A stretch of 64,000 bases of DNA. Source: Siphonobacter curvatus. Its GTDB lineage: Bacteria > Bacteroidota > Bacteroidia > Cytophagales > Spirosomataceae. This document shows, in pieces, positions 1 through 9,500 of the stretch. Location: the NCBI RefSeq assembly GCF_002943425.1, contig NZ_PTRA01000001.1, forward strand, positions 992,001 to 1,056,000, read 5' to 3'. The notes under the pieces are model-generated. The model searched no databases. It saw only the letters and a program-made list of their open reading frames with translations, and was not told where the DNA came from. A program made the translations under genes and the position numbers. Each line of letters opens with the position of its first letter. The first letter of the stretch is position 1.

Positions 1-17
1 CCTTATCGCAGTTGATC

Positions 18-587
18 ATGGTAAAGCTCATGCTTATGTTAGGAACCTTACTAACGGGCTTATTTGCCGACAAAAACGAGGCAGTAACCCGTCCGGAAAA
101 CACGGTGCCGGCTAAACAAACCCTGTATGATTTCAAGGTGAAGTCACTGGATGGCAAAGAAGTAGACTTGTCTAAATACAAAGGCAAGAAAGTGATCATT
201 CTCAATACAGCTTCCAAATGTGGTTTCACGCCGCAGTACGCCGATTGGGAAAAATTCTACGAAGCCAACAAAGGCAAAGTAGAAGTACTCGGTTTCCCTT
301 CCAATGATTTCGGTGGACAGGAACCCGGTTCTGAAGAGGAAATTGGAGCTTTCTGCCAGAAAAATTATGGCGTAACGTTCCCCATGTTCTCCAAAGTAGC
401 CACGAAAGGGGCAGAACAGGCTCCGCTGTACAAATGGTTGTCCACGAAAGATCTGAACGGCTGGAACGATAAAGTGCCGACCTGGAATTTCTGCAAATAC
501 GTTATCAACGAAAAAGGCGAACTGACGCACTTTTTTGCTTCTAAAGTGAAACCCGATAGTCCGGAGTTTCTTGAAGCGATCAAGTAA
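18..587 (+). CDS. Glutathione peroxidase
   Basis: Thiol peroxidase of the glutathione peroxidase family, which reduces hydroperoxides, in bacteria usually with thioredoxin-type donors. Counting from the TTG at 12, the catalytic residues are all visible: Cys70 in the ASKCGFTPQ motif, Gln103 in FGGQEPGS, and Trp158-Asn159 in WNF. The peroxidatic residue is Cys, not selenocysteine. The first 20 residues are hydrophobic and look like a signal peptide or anchor, suggesting an envelope location. I prefer the ATG at 18 to the TTG at 12. The frame is open to the window edge, so a start further upstream cannot be excluded. The length is normal for the family. Confidence 0.93.
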   Translation: MVKLMLMLGTLLTGLFADKNEAVTRPENTVPAKQTLYDFKVKSLDGKEVDLSKYKGKKVIILNTASKCGFTPQYADWEKFYEANKGKVEVLGFPSNDFGGQEPGSEEEIGAFCQKNYGVTFPMFSKVATKGAEQAPLYKWLSTKDLNGWNDKVPTWNFCKYVINEKGELTHFFASKVKPDSPEFLEAIK

Positions 588-613
588 TCCTTGCTTCAAA
601 CGAACTTTCTGCC

Positions 614-637
614 GCTGCCAGCTCTTTTGCTGGCAGC
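614..637 (+). terminator. Weak hairpin after glutathione peroxidase gene
   Basis: A 9-bp perfect stem (614-622 with 629-637) with a six-base loop follows the peroxidase stop. It lacks a clear T-tract, so termination here is only possible. Confidence 0.35.
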
Positions 638-642
638 ACGCA

Positions 643-674
643 TTTTGGGCAAGTCCAGTGAACGCTTACTTTTG
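643..674 (+). promoter_or_regulatory. Candidate Bacteroidota sigma-A promoter for menA
   Basis: TTTTG at 643-647 is followed after 19 bases by TACTTTTG at 667-674. This matches the Bacteroidota consensus TTTG-N19-TAnnTTTG. It lies about 70 bases upstream of the menA start. Confidence 0.6.
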
Positions 675-744
675 TATCCCCTTTGTTTCCTGAACACCAA
701 CAGAGCGTCCATACCGAGACACTTTTATTAAACTCCGCAAGCAT

Positions 745-1638
745 ATGCGTTCCTGGATTTCGGCAGCCCGCCCCCGTACCCTGCCTCTGTCCCTTTCCTG
801 TATCCTGATGGGCAGTTTTCTGGCCGCCGCTCAGGGTGGTTTTCGCTGGTCCGTTTTTGGTCTGGCCATCCTGACGACCGTTCTGTTGCAGGTACTTTCC
901 AATTTTGCTAACGACTACGGAGACAGCGTCTCAGGTCTCGATAATGATGAGCGAAAAGTGGCTACGCGGGCCGTACAAACCGGTGCCATCACCAGAGAAC
1001 AGATGCGTACGGCCATTCTTTCTTTTTCGGTATTGACGCTGGCGTCGGGTCTGTGGCTGCTGTACGTAGCCCTCGAAGGCGGCACGGGCCAGGAGTTCTG
1101 GTACTTTCTGGGCCTTGGCATTCTCTGCATCATTGCGGCCATTACGTACACGGTTGGAAAACGACCGTACGGGTATGCCGGTCTGGGTGATTTGTCGGTA
1201 CTGATGTTTTTTGGTTGGGTAGGTGTGCTGGGTACGTATTACCTGCATACCCGTTCGCTCGACTGGAGCATTCTGCTACCTGCTACCAGTTGCGGCGTAT
1301 TTGCCGTAGGGGTACTGAATATTAATAATATCCGGGACCTGGATAACGATCGTCGGAACGGGAAAAATTCGGTTCCTGTACGACTGGGAGCCGCTCGAGC
1401 GAAAATCTATCACTGGCTGTTGCTGAGTACAGGGTTGGTGTGTGCGGCGGCATACGTCATTCTGGAGCATCCCAACTGGAGCAGTTATTTGTTTTTGCTC
1501 ACACTTCCGCTATTCTGGAAAATAGCCAGTGGCGTACAGAAAGGACAACGACCCGAAGAAATTGATCCGTATCTGAAACGAATGTCGCTTTCTACGCTTT
1601 TGTTTGTCATTCTCTTCGGAATCGGGCAGTTGCTTTAA
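745..1638 (+). CDS. menA: 1,4-dihydroxy-2-naphthoate polyprenyltransferase
   Basis: Integral membrane UbiA-family prenyltransferase that attaches the polyprenyl chain to 1,4-dihydroxy-2-naphthoate, giving demethylmenaquinone in menaquinone synthesis. Both Asp-rich substrate motifs are present: FANDYGD around residues 54-60 and NNIRDLDND around 194-202, the latter followed by the GKNSVPVRLG segment typical of MenA. About eight hydrophobic segments span its 297 residues, the normal length. The gene is monocistronic here, with a good promoter match about 70 bases upstream. The menaquinone assignment rests on the second motif and on menaquinone being the usual quinone of this phylum. Confidence 0.92.
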   Translation: MRSWISAARPRTLPLSLSCILMGSFLAAAQGGFRWSVFGLAILTTVLLQVLSNFANDYGDSVSGLDNDERKVATRAVQTGAITREQMRTAILSFSVLTLASGLWLLYVALEGGTGQEFWYFLGLGILCIIAAITYTVGKRPYGYAGLGDLSVLMFFGWVGVLGTYYLHTRSLDWSILLPATSCGVFAVGVLNINNIRDLDNDRRNGKNSVPVRLGAARAKIYHWLLLSTGLVCAAAYVILEHPNWSSYLFLLTLPLFWKIASGVQKGQRPEEIDPYLKRMSLSTLLFVILFGIGQLL

Positions 1639-1727
1639 TGCCTGAAGATTGCTGAAAGGAAGCTGACCAGGGGTTGGGTAAAAGGCGTTGGAAAATGGTT
1701 TGCTTCCTTTTTTTCATCCGAAGAATA

Positions 1728-1735
1728 TACCTTTG
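1728..1735 (+). promoter_or_regulatory. Possible -7 box upstream of TPR gene
   Basis: TACCTTTG fits the Bacteroidota -7 consensus TAnnTTTG and lies 75 bases before the TPR gene. The matching -33 TTTG is poorly placed, so this is tentative. Confidence 0.35.
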
Positions 1736-1809
1736 TATACCCATACCAAAACAGTCAGCACTACCTAACTAATGAAGATACCTATAGCGTACACATTTAA
1801 ATCTGCTTG

Positions 1810-3135
1810 ATGAAAAGACATTTCCTTGCTATTCTTCTTACGCTTTTTTGGGCGTCAGAGCTGCAAGCCCAAACCCCGAACGAGTTTTTCAGTCGCGGGT
1901 TACAAAAAAGTAAAACGAATGATTACAAAGGTGCCCTGGCGGATTTTAGTCAGGTCATCAGTATGACGCCCGAAAACCCGCAGGCATACTACAATCGAGG
2001 CTTGTGCAAAGCCCTGCTGGACGATCATCCGGGAGCTATTCAGGATTATGATCGGGCCATTTCCCTGAAAGCTAATTATTACGACGCTTTGCTGGCTCGT
2101 GGTGATAGTCGTTACAAGCAAAATGATTATCAGGCGGCTCTCACTGACCTGAACAAAGCCGTAGAAATGGACGCGACGGATAGCCGGGCGTACCTCAACC
2201 GGGGGATGATTCGGAGTAAGCTGGAGTACTATCAAGCAGCGATTCAGGACTTTACGAACGTAATTGAACTGCAACCGGAAAACATTCAGGCTTATTATGC
2301 CCGCGGCTTGTGCAAAAACAGGCTGGGCGAATATCAGGCAGCCTTAAAAGATTTAACCCACGTAAGTCAGCTCAACTCGCGACTACCGCAGGTATACCTG
2401 GCCCGGGCCTTTACCTATACCAAACTTTCGAACCCTAAAGCTGCCGTGGCCGACTATAATACGGCCATTACCCTGGATCCCGAAAACGTGGATTCGTATT
2501 GTCAGCGGGGTTTCGGAAAGTATCAGGTATATGATTATAAAGGAGCTCTGGCTGATTTTGAAAAAGCCTTATCGATGGATCCGGAAAATGCCATGGCGTT
2601 TTACGGCCGGGGTTTGGCCAAAACCCGGACCGGAGCTTCGAAAGAGGCCATCGAGGATTTGACCCGGGCCATTGAAGTAGATAATGTGCTGGAAGCTAAA
2701 CCCGTATACGGAGGAGCGATTTCCAAGAACGTGCTGGATAACCTGCGGAATGCTATCGTGGACAACAGTCGGATGCAGGAGTTCTCGAACGAACGGGCTG
2801 AAGCGTACGAAGTGCGGGGAATGAGCAAGTACAAAATGGGCGACGCCCGAGCCGCTATTCTGGACTTATCAAAAGCGATTGAATTGAATCCGACTTATCC
2901 GGAAGCGTACTTTCACCGGGCCTTGGCTCGCTCAGCTTTGAACGAACAGGCGGGGGCCATCCAGGATTGTTCCAATGCCATCCGTTTCAATGCTGCTTAC
3001 GCCGAGGCGTATTACCTGCGGGGACTGATTCGGCACAGCCAGGGCGATGAAAGCAAGGGATGTATGGATTTAAGCCGAGCCAGTGAACTAGGCTACAAAG
3101 CCGCCGCTCCCGCTCGCAAGCAATACTGCAAATAG
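1810..3135 (+). CDS. Secreted tetratricopeptide-repeat protein
   Basis: A 441-residue protein with a Sec signal peptide (residues 1-21, ending in LQAQ) followed by about ten TPR units. The recurring pattern is A-x-x-D-x-x-x-A-I-x-L-x-P-x-x-x-x-A-Y-x-x-R-G. TPR arrays bind partner proteins, and the signal peptide puts this one in the periplasm or on the outer membrane. No catalytic domain is visible. A non-canonical stretch around residues 300-325 interrupts the array and probably forms a loop. The ATG at 1810 directly follows an in-frame TTG; I chose the ATG because the Lys-Arg n-region follows it. The partner is unknown. Confidence 0.85.
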   Translation: MKRHFLAILLTLFWASELQAQTPNEFFSRGLQKSKTNDYKGALADFSQVISMTPENPQAYYNRGLCKALLDDHPGAIQDYDRAISLKANYYDALLARGDSRYKQNDYQAALTDLNKAVEMDATDSRAYLNRGMIRSKLEYYQAAIQDFTNVIELQPENIQAYYARGLCKNRLGEYQAALKDLTHVSQLNSRLPQVYLARAFTYTKLSNPKAAVADYNTAITLDPENVDSYCQRGFGKYQVYDYKGALADFEKALSMDPENAMAFYGRGLAKTRTGASKEAIEDLTRAIEVDNVLEAKPVYGGAISKNVLDNLRNAIVDNSRMQEFSNERAEAYEVRGMSKYKMGDARAAILDLSKAIELNPTYPEAYFHRALARSALNEQAGAIQDCSNAIRFNAAYAEAYYLRGLIRHSQGDESKGCMDLSRASELGYKAAAPARKQYCK

Positions 3136-3152
3136 CAAACCGGTTAAAACAG

Positions 3153-3201
3153 AAAGTCGCAGGTAGATCCCGTACGCGATTCGGGACTTACCTGCGACTT
3201 T
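3153..3201. terminator. Bidirectional terminator between TPR gene and AMP nucleosidase
   Basis: A 13-bp perfect stem (3153-3165 with 3189-3201) has an inner TCCCG/CGGGA extension and a T-rich tail. It sits between two convergent genes. Confidence 0.8.
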
Positions 3202-3219
3202 TTACTTTTTAATGAGCGA

Positions 3220-3993
3220 CTACTCAAACCGTAAGTGTTTCACGGAAGCCCCCGACTGAGCCAGTTCTTCCAGCGAATCAATGCCAATTTGCAGGTGCTT
3301 TTCGACGAACTGAGACGTTACCTTTTTATCGCTTTCTTCCGTCTTAACGCCCTCGGGAATCATGGGATTATCGGATACGAGTAACAAAGCTCCGTGGGGA
3401 ATCTGATTAACGAAACCTACTGCGAAAATAGTAGCCGTCTCCATGTCTACAGCCATCGCACGGGTTTGTCGGAGATATTCTTTGAATTTTTCGTCGTGTT
3501 CCCAGACCCGGCGGTTCGTCGTATACACGGTGCCAGTCCAGTAATCCATACCATTTTTCACGATCATGGACGATACGGCCCGTTGCAGACGGAAGGAGGG
3601 GAGAGCCGGAATTTCGGGGGGCATGTAATCATTACTCGTACCTTCGCCGCGAATGGCGGCAATGGGCAATACCAAGTCACCTAATTGCGTATGTTTCTTA
3701 AGGCCGCCACATTTTCCCAGGAAAAGTACGGCTTTGGGATGAATCGCCGAAAGTAAATCCATGATGGTCGCCGCTACCGGGCTACCCATACCGAAGTTGA
3801 TGATAGTAATTTGGCCCGCCGAAGCCGTTTGCATGGCTTTGCCGACCCCACGAATTTCTACGCCGTAGCGTTCCGCGAACATTTCAACGTAATTGTGGAA
3901 GTTGGTTAGTAGAATATACGGACGAAATTCTTCTAAGGGAGTTCCTGTATAACGGGGCAGCCAGTTGCCGACAATTTCTTCTTTCGTTTTCAT
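3220..3993 (-). CDS. amn: AMP nucleosidase (Bacteroidota short type)
   Basis: Purine nucleoside phosphorylase-fold hydrolase predicted to split AMP into adenine and ribose 5-phosphate. The 257-residue protein carries the PNP/UDP phosphorylase core: the GMGSP phosphate-binding motif near residue 68, FLGKCGGL near 90, and the MAVDMETATIFAVG segment near 185 that contacts ribose. It lacks the extra N-terminal domain of the enterobacterial enzyme, as is usual for the short putative AMP nucleosidases of Bacteroidota. Nucleoside phosphorylase activity on another substrate is the main alternative. It converges with the upstream TPR gene across a shared terminator. Confidence 0.85.
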   Translation of the reverse strand: MKTKEEIVGNWLPRYTGTPLEEFRPYILLTNFHNYVEMFAERYGVEIRGVGKAMQTASAGQITIINFGMGSPVAATIMDLLSAIHPKAVLFLGKCGGLKKHTQLGDLVLPIAAIRGEGTSNDYMPPEIPALPSFRLQRAVSSMIVKNGMDYWTGTVYTTNRRVWEHDEKFKEYLRQTRAMAVDMETATIFAVGFVNQIPHGALLLVSDNPMIPEGVKTEESDKKVTSQFVEKHLQIGIDSLEELAQSGASVKHLRFE

Positions 3994-4113
3994 AAGCTAC
4001 AATGAGTCAATCGGACAAGTATAAGTCATACGATTGATTGGGGTATTAAGAAATAGTAAAATTTGGCAAAAGTACTAAAAAAATCTGAATGTGTTAAATT
4101 ATTCAAGTCGATT

Positions 4114-4569
4114 ATGGTTAACTTGAACTTGCCCGCCTACGAATATCAGCTTCGGGAGTGGGAAGGGGTGACGCAGATTTTCTGTGGATTGCGGAAAAAA
4201 TGGCTGGTACTGACGCCCGAAGAATGGGTACGTCAGCATTTTGTGGCCTTGCTCGTCGGTACGTACGCGTACCCGAAAAGTTTATTGAAAATTGAAGGTG
4301 GACTGAGTGTATACAAGACTGTCAAGCGTTCCGATCTGGTGATGTATGACCGGGATGGTCTGCCTTTTTTACTCGTAGAATGCAAAGCTCCGGAAGTGAA
4401 AATCACCACTCCCGTGCTGGAACAGGCCCTGCGGTACAATCACGTCATCAAGGCTCCGTATGTAGCCCTGAGTAATGGCATGGAACACTTCGTATTTCAA
4501 CTGGATCCGGCAGGGAAGTTGAGTCGCCTGACGGATTTACCCGCGTTCGGTAAAAAGGATACGGACTGA
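4114..4569 (+). CDS. Orphan HsdR N-terminal-like (PD-(D/E)XK) protein
   Basis: A 151-residue protein resembling the nuclease-fold N-terminal domain of type I restriction HsdR subunits. In numbering from the ATG at 4114, Asp74 (RSDLVMYD) and Glu89-x-Lys91 (LLVECKAP) form the PD-(D/E)XK signature. The preceding segment RKKWLVLTPEEWVRQH is typical of stand-alone Bacteroidota homologues. No HsdM, HsdS or helicase gene is nearby, so this is not a type I restriction system. A TTG at 4063 would add 17 residues, but family members start at the NLPAYEYQ region, which supports the ATG. The function is unknown; nucleic-acid cleavage or binding is inferred from the fold. Confidence 0.8.
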   Translation: MVNLNLPAYEYQLREWEGVTQIFCGLRKKWLVLTPEEWVRQHFVALLVGTYAYPKSLLKIEGGLSVYKTVKRSDLVMYDRDGLPFLLVECKAPEVKITTPVLEQALRYNHVIKAPYVALSNGMEHFVFQLDPAGKLSRLTDLPAFGKKDTD

Positions 4570-4758
4570 ATCTTAGCGGGAAAGTATGGTACTTTAAGCA
4601 TACCCATGCAAAGGACCGGCAACGTATCTATACTGTTTAGCAAGAATACGTTTTTATTATTGACAGGTTAAAGCCTCAGGGCCTAACTTAGTTGCTGAAA
4701 CAAACGACAACGAGTTTTGCGAGTACCCCATACCCGCAGGAATCTATCGGTTTTGATT

Positions 4759-6246
4759 ATGCCATCATCAACGTACGAATATTTAGGTACCAAGCAAAAA
4801 GCTCTTAAAATCAACCTCGACAAACGAATCTATGGTTCGTACGCCGAAATTGGAGCTGGACAGGAAGTCGCCGCGAATTTCTTTAAGGCCGGTGGTGCTT
4901 CAGGTACGATTGCCAAAACGATGTCGGCCTACGATATGACCTTTTCCAACGCCATTTATGGCCTTGAAGAAAGTGGCCGGTATGTCGTAGAAAGCCGACT
5001 CATGAAAATGCTTCGGCATGAATACGATCTGCTGATCGAACGATTGGATCAAAAGCGGGGAGCAGACACCTGCTTTTTTTCGTTTGCTGATACGGTAGTC
5101 GCGTTGAATTATCACAAGACCAACGAGTCGCACGGCTGGGTTGGCTTACGGTTTCAGCTCTCGCCGCAGTCGGAGCCTAATGATGTGATTATTCACGTTC
5201 GGATGCTCGATAACGACGCGATCTTACAGCAACAGGCACTGGGTATCATCGGGGTAAACCTGATTTATGGGTGTTATTACTACCACCAGATGCCCGAAAT
5301 TCTACTCCGTTCGCTCATGGATGATCTGACGACCGAACGGATTGAGATTGATATGATCCGCTTTAATGGACCGGATTTCAAGAAAGTCGATAACCGGTTG
5401 ATGAGTTTGTATCTGGTAAAAAATGGTTTTACCAACGCGGCTTTATTTGGACCGAACGGACAAAACCTGCAACCGGCCGATACGCTGTACAAAAAGCATA
5501 TTGCGGTGATTCGGGGACGGTTTCGGCCCTTTGCATTGGTGCATCAGGATATGTTACAGAACGGCGTAGCTCAGTTTCTGGAAGACCCCGAAGTAGATCC
5601 TAACCGGGTGGTCGTACTAACGGAGCTAACCCTGCAAAACCTGCGGGACGGTGACGATATCAACGAAAAAGACTTCCTGGACCGGGTTGACATTCTGGGG
5701 AAACTGGGCCTGACGGTCATGGTTTCCAACTATACCGAATACTACAAGCTGATTTCCTACCTGGCGAAGCTTACCAAGCTGAAAATCGGTCTGATTATGG
5801 GTATTCCCAACCTGGAATTCATCTTCGACGAACAGCACTACGCCAACCTGCCGGGGGGAATTCTGGAAGCCTTTGCGACGCTCTTTAGCCGGAAAGTTAA
5901 GCTGTACGTATACCCGGCCTTACGGCCCGACGGCACGCTGGCTAACTGCTTCAAATTCCAGTTACCTTTCCAACTCCGGGATTTATTCAGTTATCTGATT
6001 TCTAATAATAAAATTGAAGACATCCGAAGCTTCAACAAACTCAACCTACACATTCAGTCCGATCGCGTATTGTCGATGATCAAGGCTGCCGAAGAGGGTT
6101 GGGAACAATACGTACCCGCCGAAGTCGCGGCGATGATCAAGGATAAATGCCTGTTTGGTTTCCCATGCGTCGTGTACCCGAAAGAGGAAGAACCCGTGGA
6201 GAGTGCCAACACCTTTTTCACTTCGGAAAAAGAAGACACGCAATAA
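4759..6246 (+). CDS. Conserved protein of unknown function (about 495 aa)
   Basis: I recognise this as a widely conserved family whose members carry inconsistent database names, but I cannot assign a function. Notable segments from the ATG at 4759 are a glycine/alanine-rich stretch with KTMSAYDMTFSNAIYG near residues 50-70, a RMLDND motif near 155, a GVNLIYG motif near 170, and LMGIPNLEFIFDE near 345. There is no signal peptide and no membrane segment, so it is probably cytoplasmic. The acidic C-terminal tail looks disordered. The TTG at 4717 gives a longer frame, but the extra residues are unlike the rest. It follows the HsdR-N-like gene by 189 bases. Confidence 0.75.
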   Translation: MPSSTYEYLGTKQKALKINLDKRIYGSYAEIGAGQEVAANFFKAGGASGTIAKTMSAYDMTFSNAIYGLEESGRYVVESRLMKMLRHEYDLLIERLDQKRGADTCFFSFADTVVALNYHKTNESHGWVGLRFQLSPQSEPNDVIIHVRMLDNDAILQQQALGIIGVNLIYGCYYYHQMPEILLRSLMDDLTTERIEIDMIRFNGPDFKKVDNRLMSLYLVKNGFTNAALFGPNGQNLQPADTLYKKHIAVIRGRFRPFALVHQDMLQNGVAQFLEDPEVDPNRVVVLTELTLQNLRDGDDINEKDFLDRVDILGKLGLTVMVSNYTEYYKLISYLAKLTKLKIGLIMGIPNLEFIFDEQHYANLPGGILEAFATLFSRKVKLYVYPALRPDGTLANCFKFQLPFQLRDLFSYLISNNKIEDIRSFNKLNLHIQSDRVLSMIKAAEEGWEQYVPAEVAAMIKDKCLFGFPCVVYPKEEEPVESANTFFTSEKEDTQ

Positions 6247-6260
6247 GGTAGTTTTACTAC

Positions 6261-6305
6261 AAAGAGAGAAGGCCCGGAAGTTTGACTTCCGGGCCTTCTC
6301 TCTTT
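6261..6305. terminator. Strong bidirectional terminator
   Basis: A 20-bp perfect stem (6261-6280 with 6286-6305) with a five-base loop lies 14 bases after the preceding stop. T-rich bases on both sides allow it to serve the plus-strand gene and the opposing RND operon. Confidence 0.85.
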
Positions 6306-6545
6306 ATAATCATTTAATTATGTCGCTTTAAACAGACCAAGTTTTGTTCTTTGGAGTAGCCTTGAGCCTTCCAGACTGTATCTCTCCACGCCTAACGATA
6401 GCTTGCTATGGGCCATCGTGTTGCGGCTATCGTAGGTGGTTCCGTTGCTCACGGGCGGGAGAGGTTTTCGCGATATGGACTAAAAGATCAGCCGTCTCAA
6501 CAGGACGAACAACCCATCTCTTAAAGCTAAACCACTTAATATAAA
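6306..6545. other. Intergenic region with predicted three-way junction
   Basis: No convincing gene is present. Bases 6382-6463 can fold into a closed three-way junction. P1 pairs 6382-6392 with 6454-6463 (10 bp, one bulged A). P2 pairs 6395-6402 with 6426-6433 (8 bp, perfect). P3 is a short CCGT/ACGG hairpin near 6442-6454. It lies in the 3' region of the minus-strand RND transcript or upstream of nothing on the plus strand. A structured RNA or the remnant of a mobile element are the two readings I would keep open. Confidence 0.4.
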
Positions 6546-9500
6546 TTACACTAACGTCATTTCCGGTTCCGTTACCTTGCCATTTTGCTTGGTAGGGGTT
6601 ACGTCTTTCCGGCGGGACATCATCGCGTATACGGCAGGAATGACGTACAGCGTCAGCATCAAAGAGAACATGATACCGCCAACAATCACAATCCCGAGTG
6701 GGATACGGCTCGTGGCCGCGGCTCCCAGCGACAAGGCAATCGGCAAGGCTCCCAGAGCCATGGCTAAGCTGGTCATCAAAATCGGACGTAAACGCATCGT
6801 CGCGGCGGTGATGGCGGCTTCTACTTTACTCAGGCCCTCTTTCCGCTGCTCGTTGGCAAATTCCACAATCAAAATACCGTTTTTCGTAACCAGACCCACC
6901 AGCATGATCATACCGATCTGCGAGAAAATATTCAGCGTCTGATCAAACAGCCAGAGCGAAAGCAAAGCTCCGGCCAGGGCCAGCGGTACGGTAATCATGA
7001 TGATAATCGGATCGAGGAAGCTTTCGAACTGAGCCGCCAGAATCAGGTAAATCAAGACCAGGGCCAGTAAGAAAGCGAAAGATGTATTCGACGAACTTTC
7101 AGCAAAATCCCGCGAAGCACCCGTCAAAGCCGTAGCAAACCCCTGCTCACTCAGCTTCAGTTGCTGGGCTACTGCCTGCATGGCTTTGATCCCGTCGGCA
7201 ATCGTCATACCCGGAGCCAGACCGGCCGAGATGGTCGCGGACTTGTACCGATTGTAGTGGTACAATTGCGGAGGCGTCGTGGATTCGGTGATGTGTACGA
7301 GGTTATCCAACTGAATGGCCTCACCGCGACTGTTTTTAACGTACAAGGTCTGTAAGTCAACGGGTTGTGAACGATCCTTGCGGTATACTTCACCCATGAC
7401 CTGATACTGCTTGCCATTTCGCGTGAAATAGCCGTAGCGACGGTTACTATAGGCGAGTTGCATGGTTTCGGAAATATCGGCTACCGATACCCCCAGCTCA
7501 CTGGCTTTGGCCCGGTCGATTTCCACGCGTAACTCGGGCTTATTGAATTTCAGGTCAATATCTACCCCTTGTAAGGAAGGATGCTGGTTGGCCGCCTCCA
7601 TAAATTTCGGTAGCATGGCTTTCAGCTTTTCAAAATCGTTGTGCTGAATAACGAAGGAGACGGGTAGACCACCGCGACGGTTTACTGCAATAGTCTGTTC
7701 CTGAACGGCGAAAGCTTTTCCTTCGGGGAAATTCTTCGTGTTCCGGTTGATCATCTCCACAATCTGCTGCTGACTTCGCTCGCGTTCATTAATTTCCTTC
7801 AAACCAATCCGAATGGTACCCGAGTTGACCGAGCCCGCTCCGGAGAAGCCGGGAGCCGTAATGCTCATGACAATTCGTTTTTCGGGTACTGAATCGATTA
7901 CAAACTGGGTCAGGCGACTCATGTAATCATCCATATAATCGTAAGCTGTACCTTCGGGAGCCGTAACGGACAGACGGAACTGACTACGGTCTTCCAGCGG
8001 AGCCAACTCCGACTGAATGGTATTAAAAAGCACGTACGTCAGACCAAAACAAGCCGCGATGATTCCCCAGGCGAGCCATTTCACTTTCATGAAACTGGCT
8101 AGTGTGTCGTGATAACCTTTATCCATCCACTGGAAAAAAGGCTCCGTTTTATCGTAAAACCAGGAATTTTTGTGCTGCTTCCGCGACATAATCACGTTCA
8201 GTACTGGCGTGAGCGTTAGGGATACGAAGGCCGAAATCAATACAGCTCCGGCTACCACAATCCCGAATTCCCGGAACAAACGACCGACGAACCCTTCCAG
8301 GAAGATAATCGGCAGGAATACGAATGCCAGCGTAACCGAAGTCGAAATAACGGCGAAAAAGATTTCTTCCGAACCTTCCTTGGCTGCCTGCATCCGGGGC
8401 ATACCCGCTTCGAGTTTCTTGAAGATGTTTTCCGTCACTACAATCCCATCATCGACGACCAGACCCGTGGCCAGTACAATCGCCAGCATCGTCAGAATGT
8501 TGATCGTAAAGCCGAAAATGTACATGATGAAAAAGGCTCCCACCAGCGATACGGGAATATCAATCAGGGGGCGGAAGGCAATGGCCCAGTCTCGGAAAAA
8601 CAGGTAGATGATAATGACGACCAGTACCAGCGAGATTAAGAGCGTCTCTTCCACTTCTTCAATGGATCGTTTGATGAAACGCGTATTGTCCAGAGCAATA
8701 TCCAGGTGAATATCTTTGGGCAAATCCCTTTTGATTTCCTCCAGACGCTTGTAGAAATCATCGGCAATGGCTACGTAGTTCGAACCCGGCTGTGGTACAA
8801 TCGCCATACCGATCATGGCAACGCCATTACCCCGCATGGCCGTTTCTTCGTTCTCCGGACCGAGTACGGCTTCGCCAATGTCTGAGAAGCGGACCACCTG
8901 GCTATTCTGGTTGCGAAGAATAATGTTGTTGAACTCTTCTTCCGTAGTCAATCGGCCAAACGTGCGGATACTTAATTCCGTTGCGTTTCCGGCAATTTTA
9001 CCGGAGGGAAGTTCGACGTTTTCCCGGCTTAACGCATTCAGTACATCAACGCCGGTAATGTTGTAAGCGGCCATTTTAGCCGGGTCGAGCCACAACCGCA
9101 TAGCGTAGCGTTTTTCGCCCCAAAGCTGAATGCTACTCACGCCGGGAATGGTTTGTAGACGTTCCTGTAAAACGTTGGTAGCGTAGTCGTTGATTTCCAG
9201 AATATTCCGCGTTGTACTCTGAACAGTCATTGTAATGATGGGATCCGAGTTGGCGTCCGCCTTATTTACAACGGGTGGGGCATCGAGGTCATTCGGTAAT
9301 TGCCGCTGGGCCTGGGCTACTTTATCACGCACGTCGTTAGCGGCCGCTTCCAGGTTGGCTTCCAGGTTAAATTCAACGGTAATATTACTTGTTCCCTGGC
9401 TACTGGACGAAGAAATCGAGCGTACCCCGGCAATCCCGTTGATGGCTTTTTCCAGCGGTTCAGTAATCTGTGATTCAATAATGTCGGCGTTAGCCCCGGC

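Noticed and set aside
4114-4569. A type I restriction-modification system
   Set aside because: Only an HsdR-N-like domain is present; no HsdM, HsdS or motor domain occurs anywhere in the window.
6344-6544. Plus-strand open frame of 66 codons in the spacer after the conserved unknown gene
   Set aside because: It has no homologue-like features, an odd Cys/Arg-rich composition and lies on the predicted three-way-junction structure; I treat it as chance.
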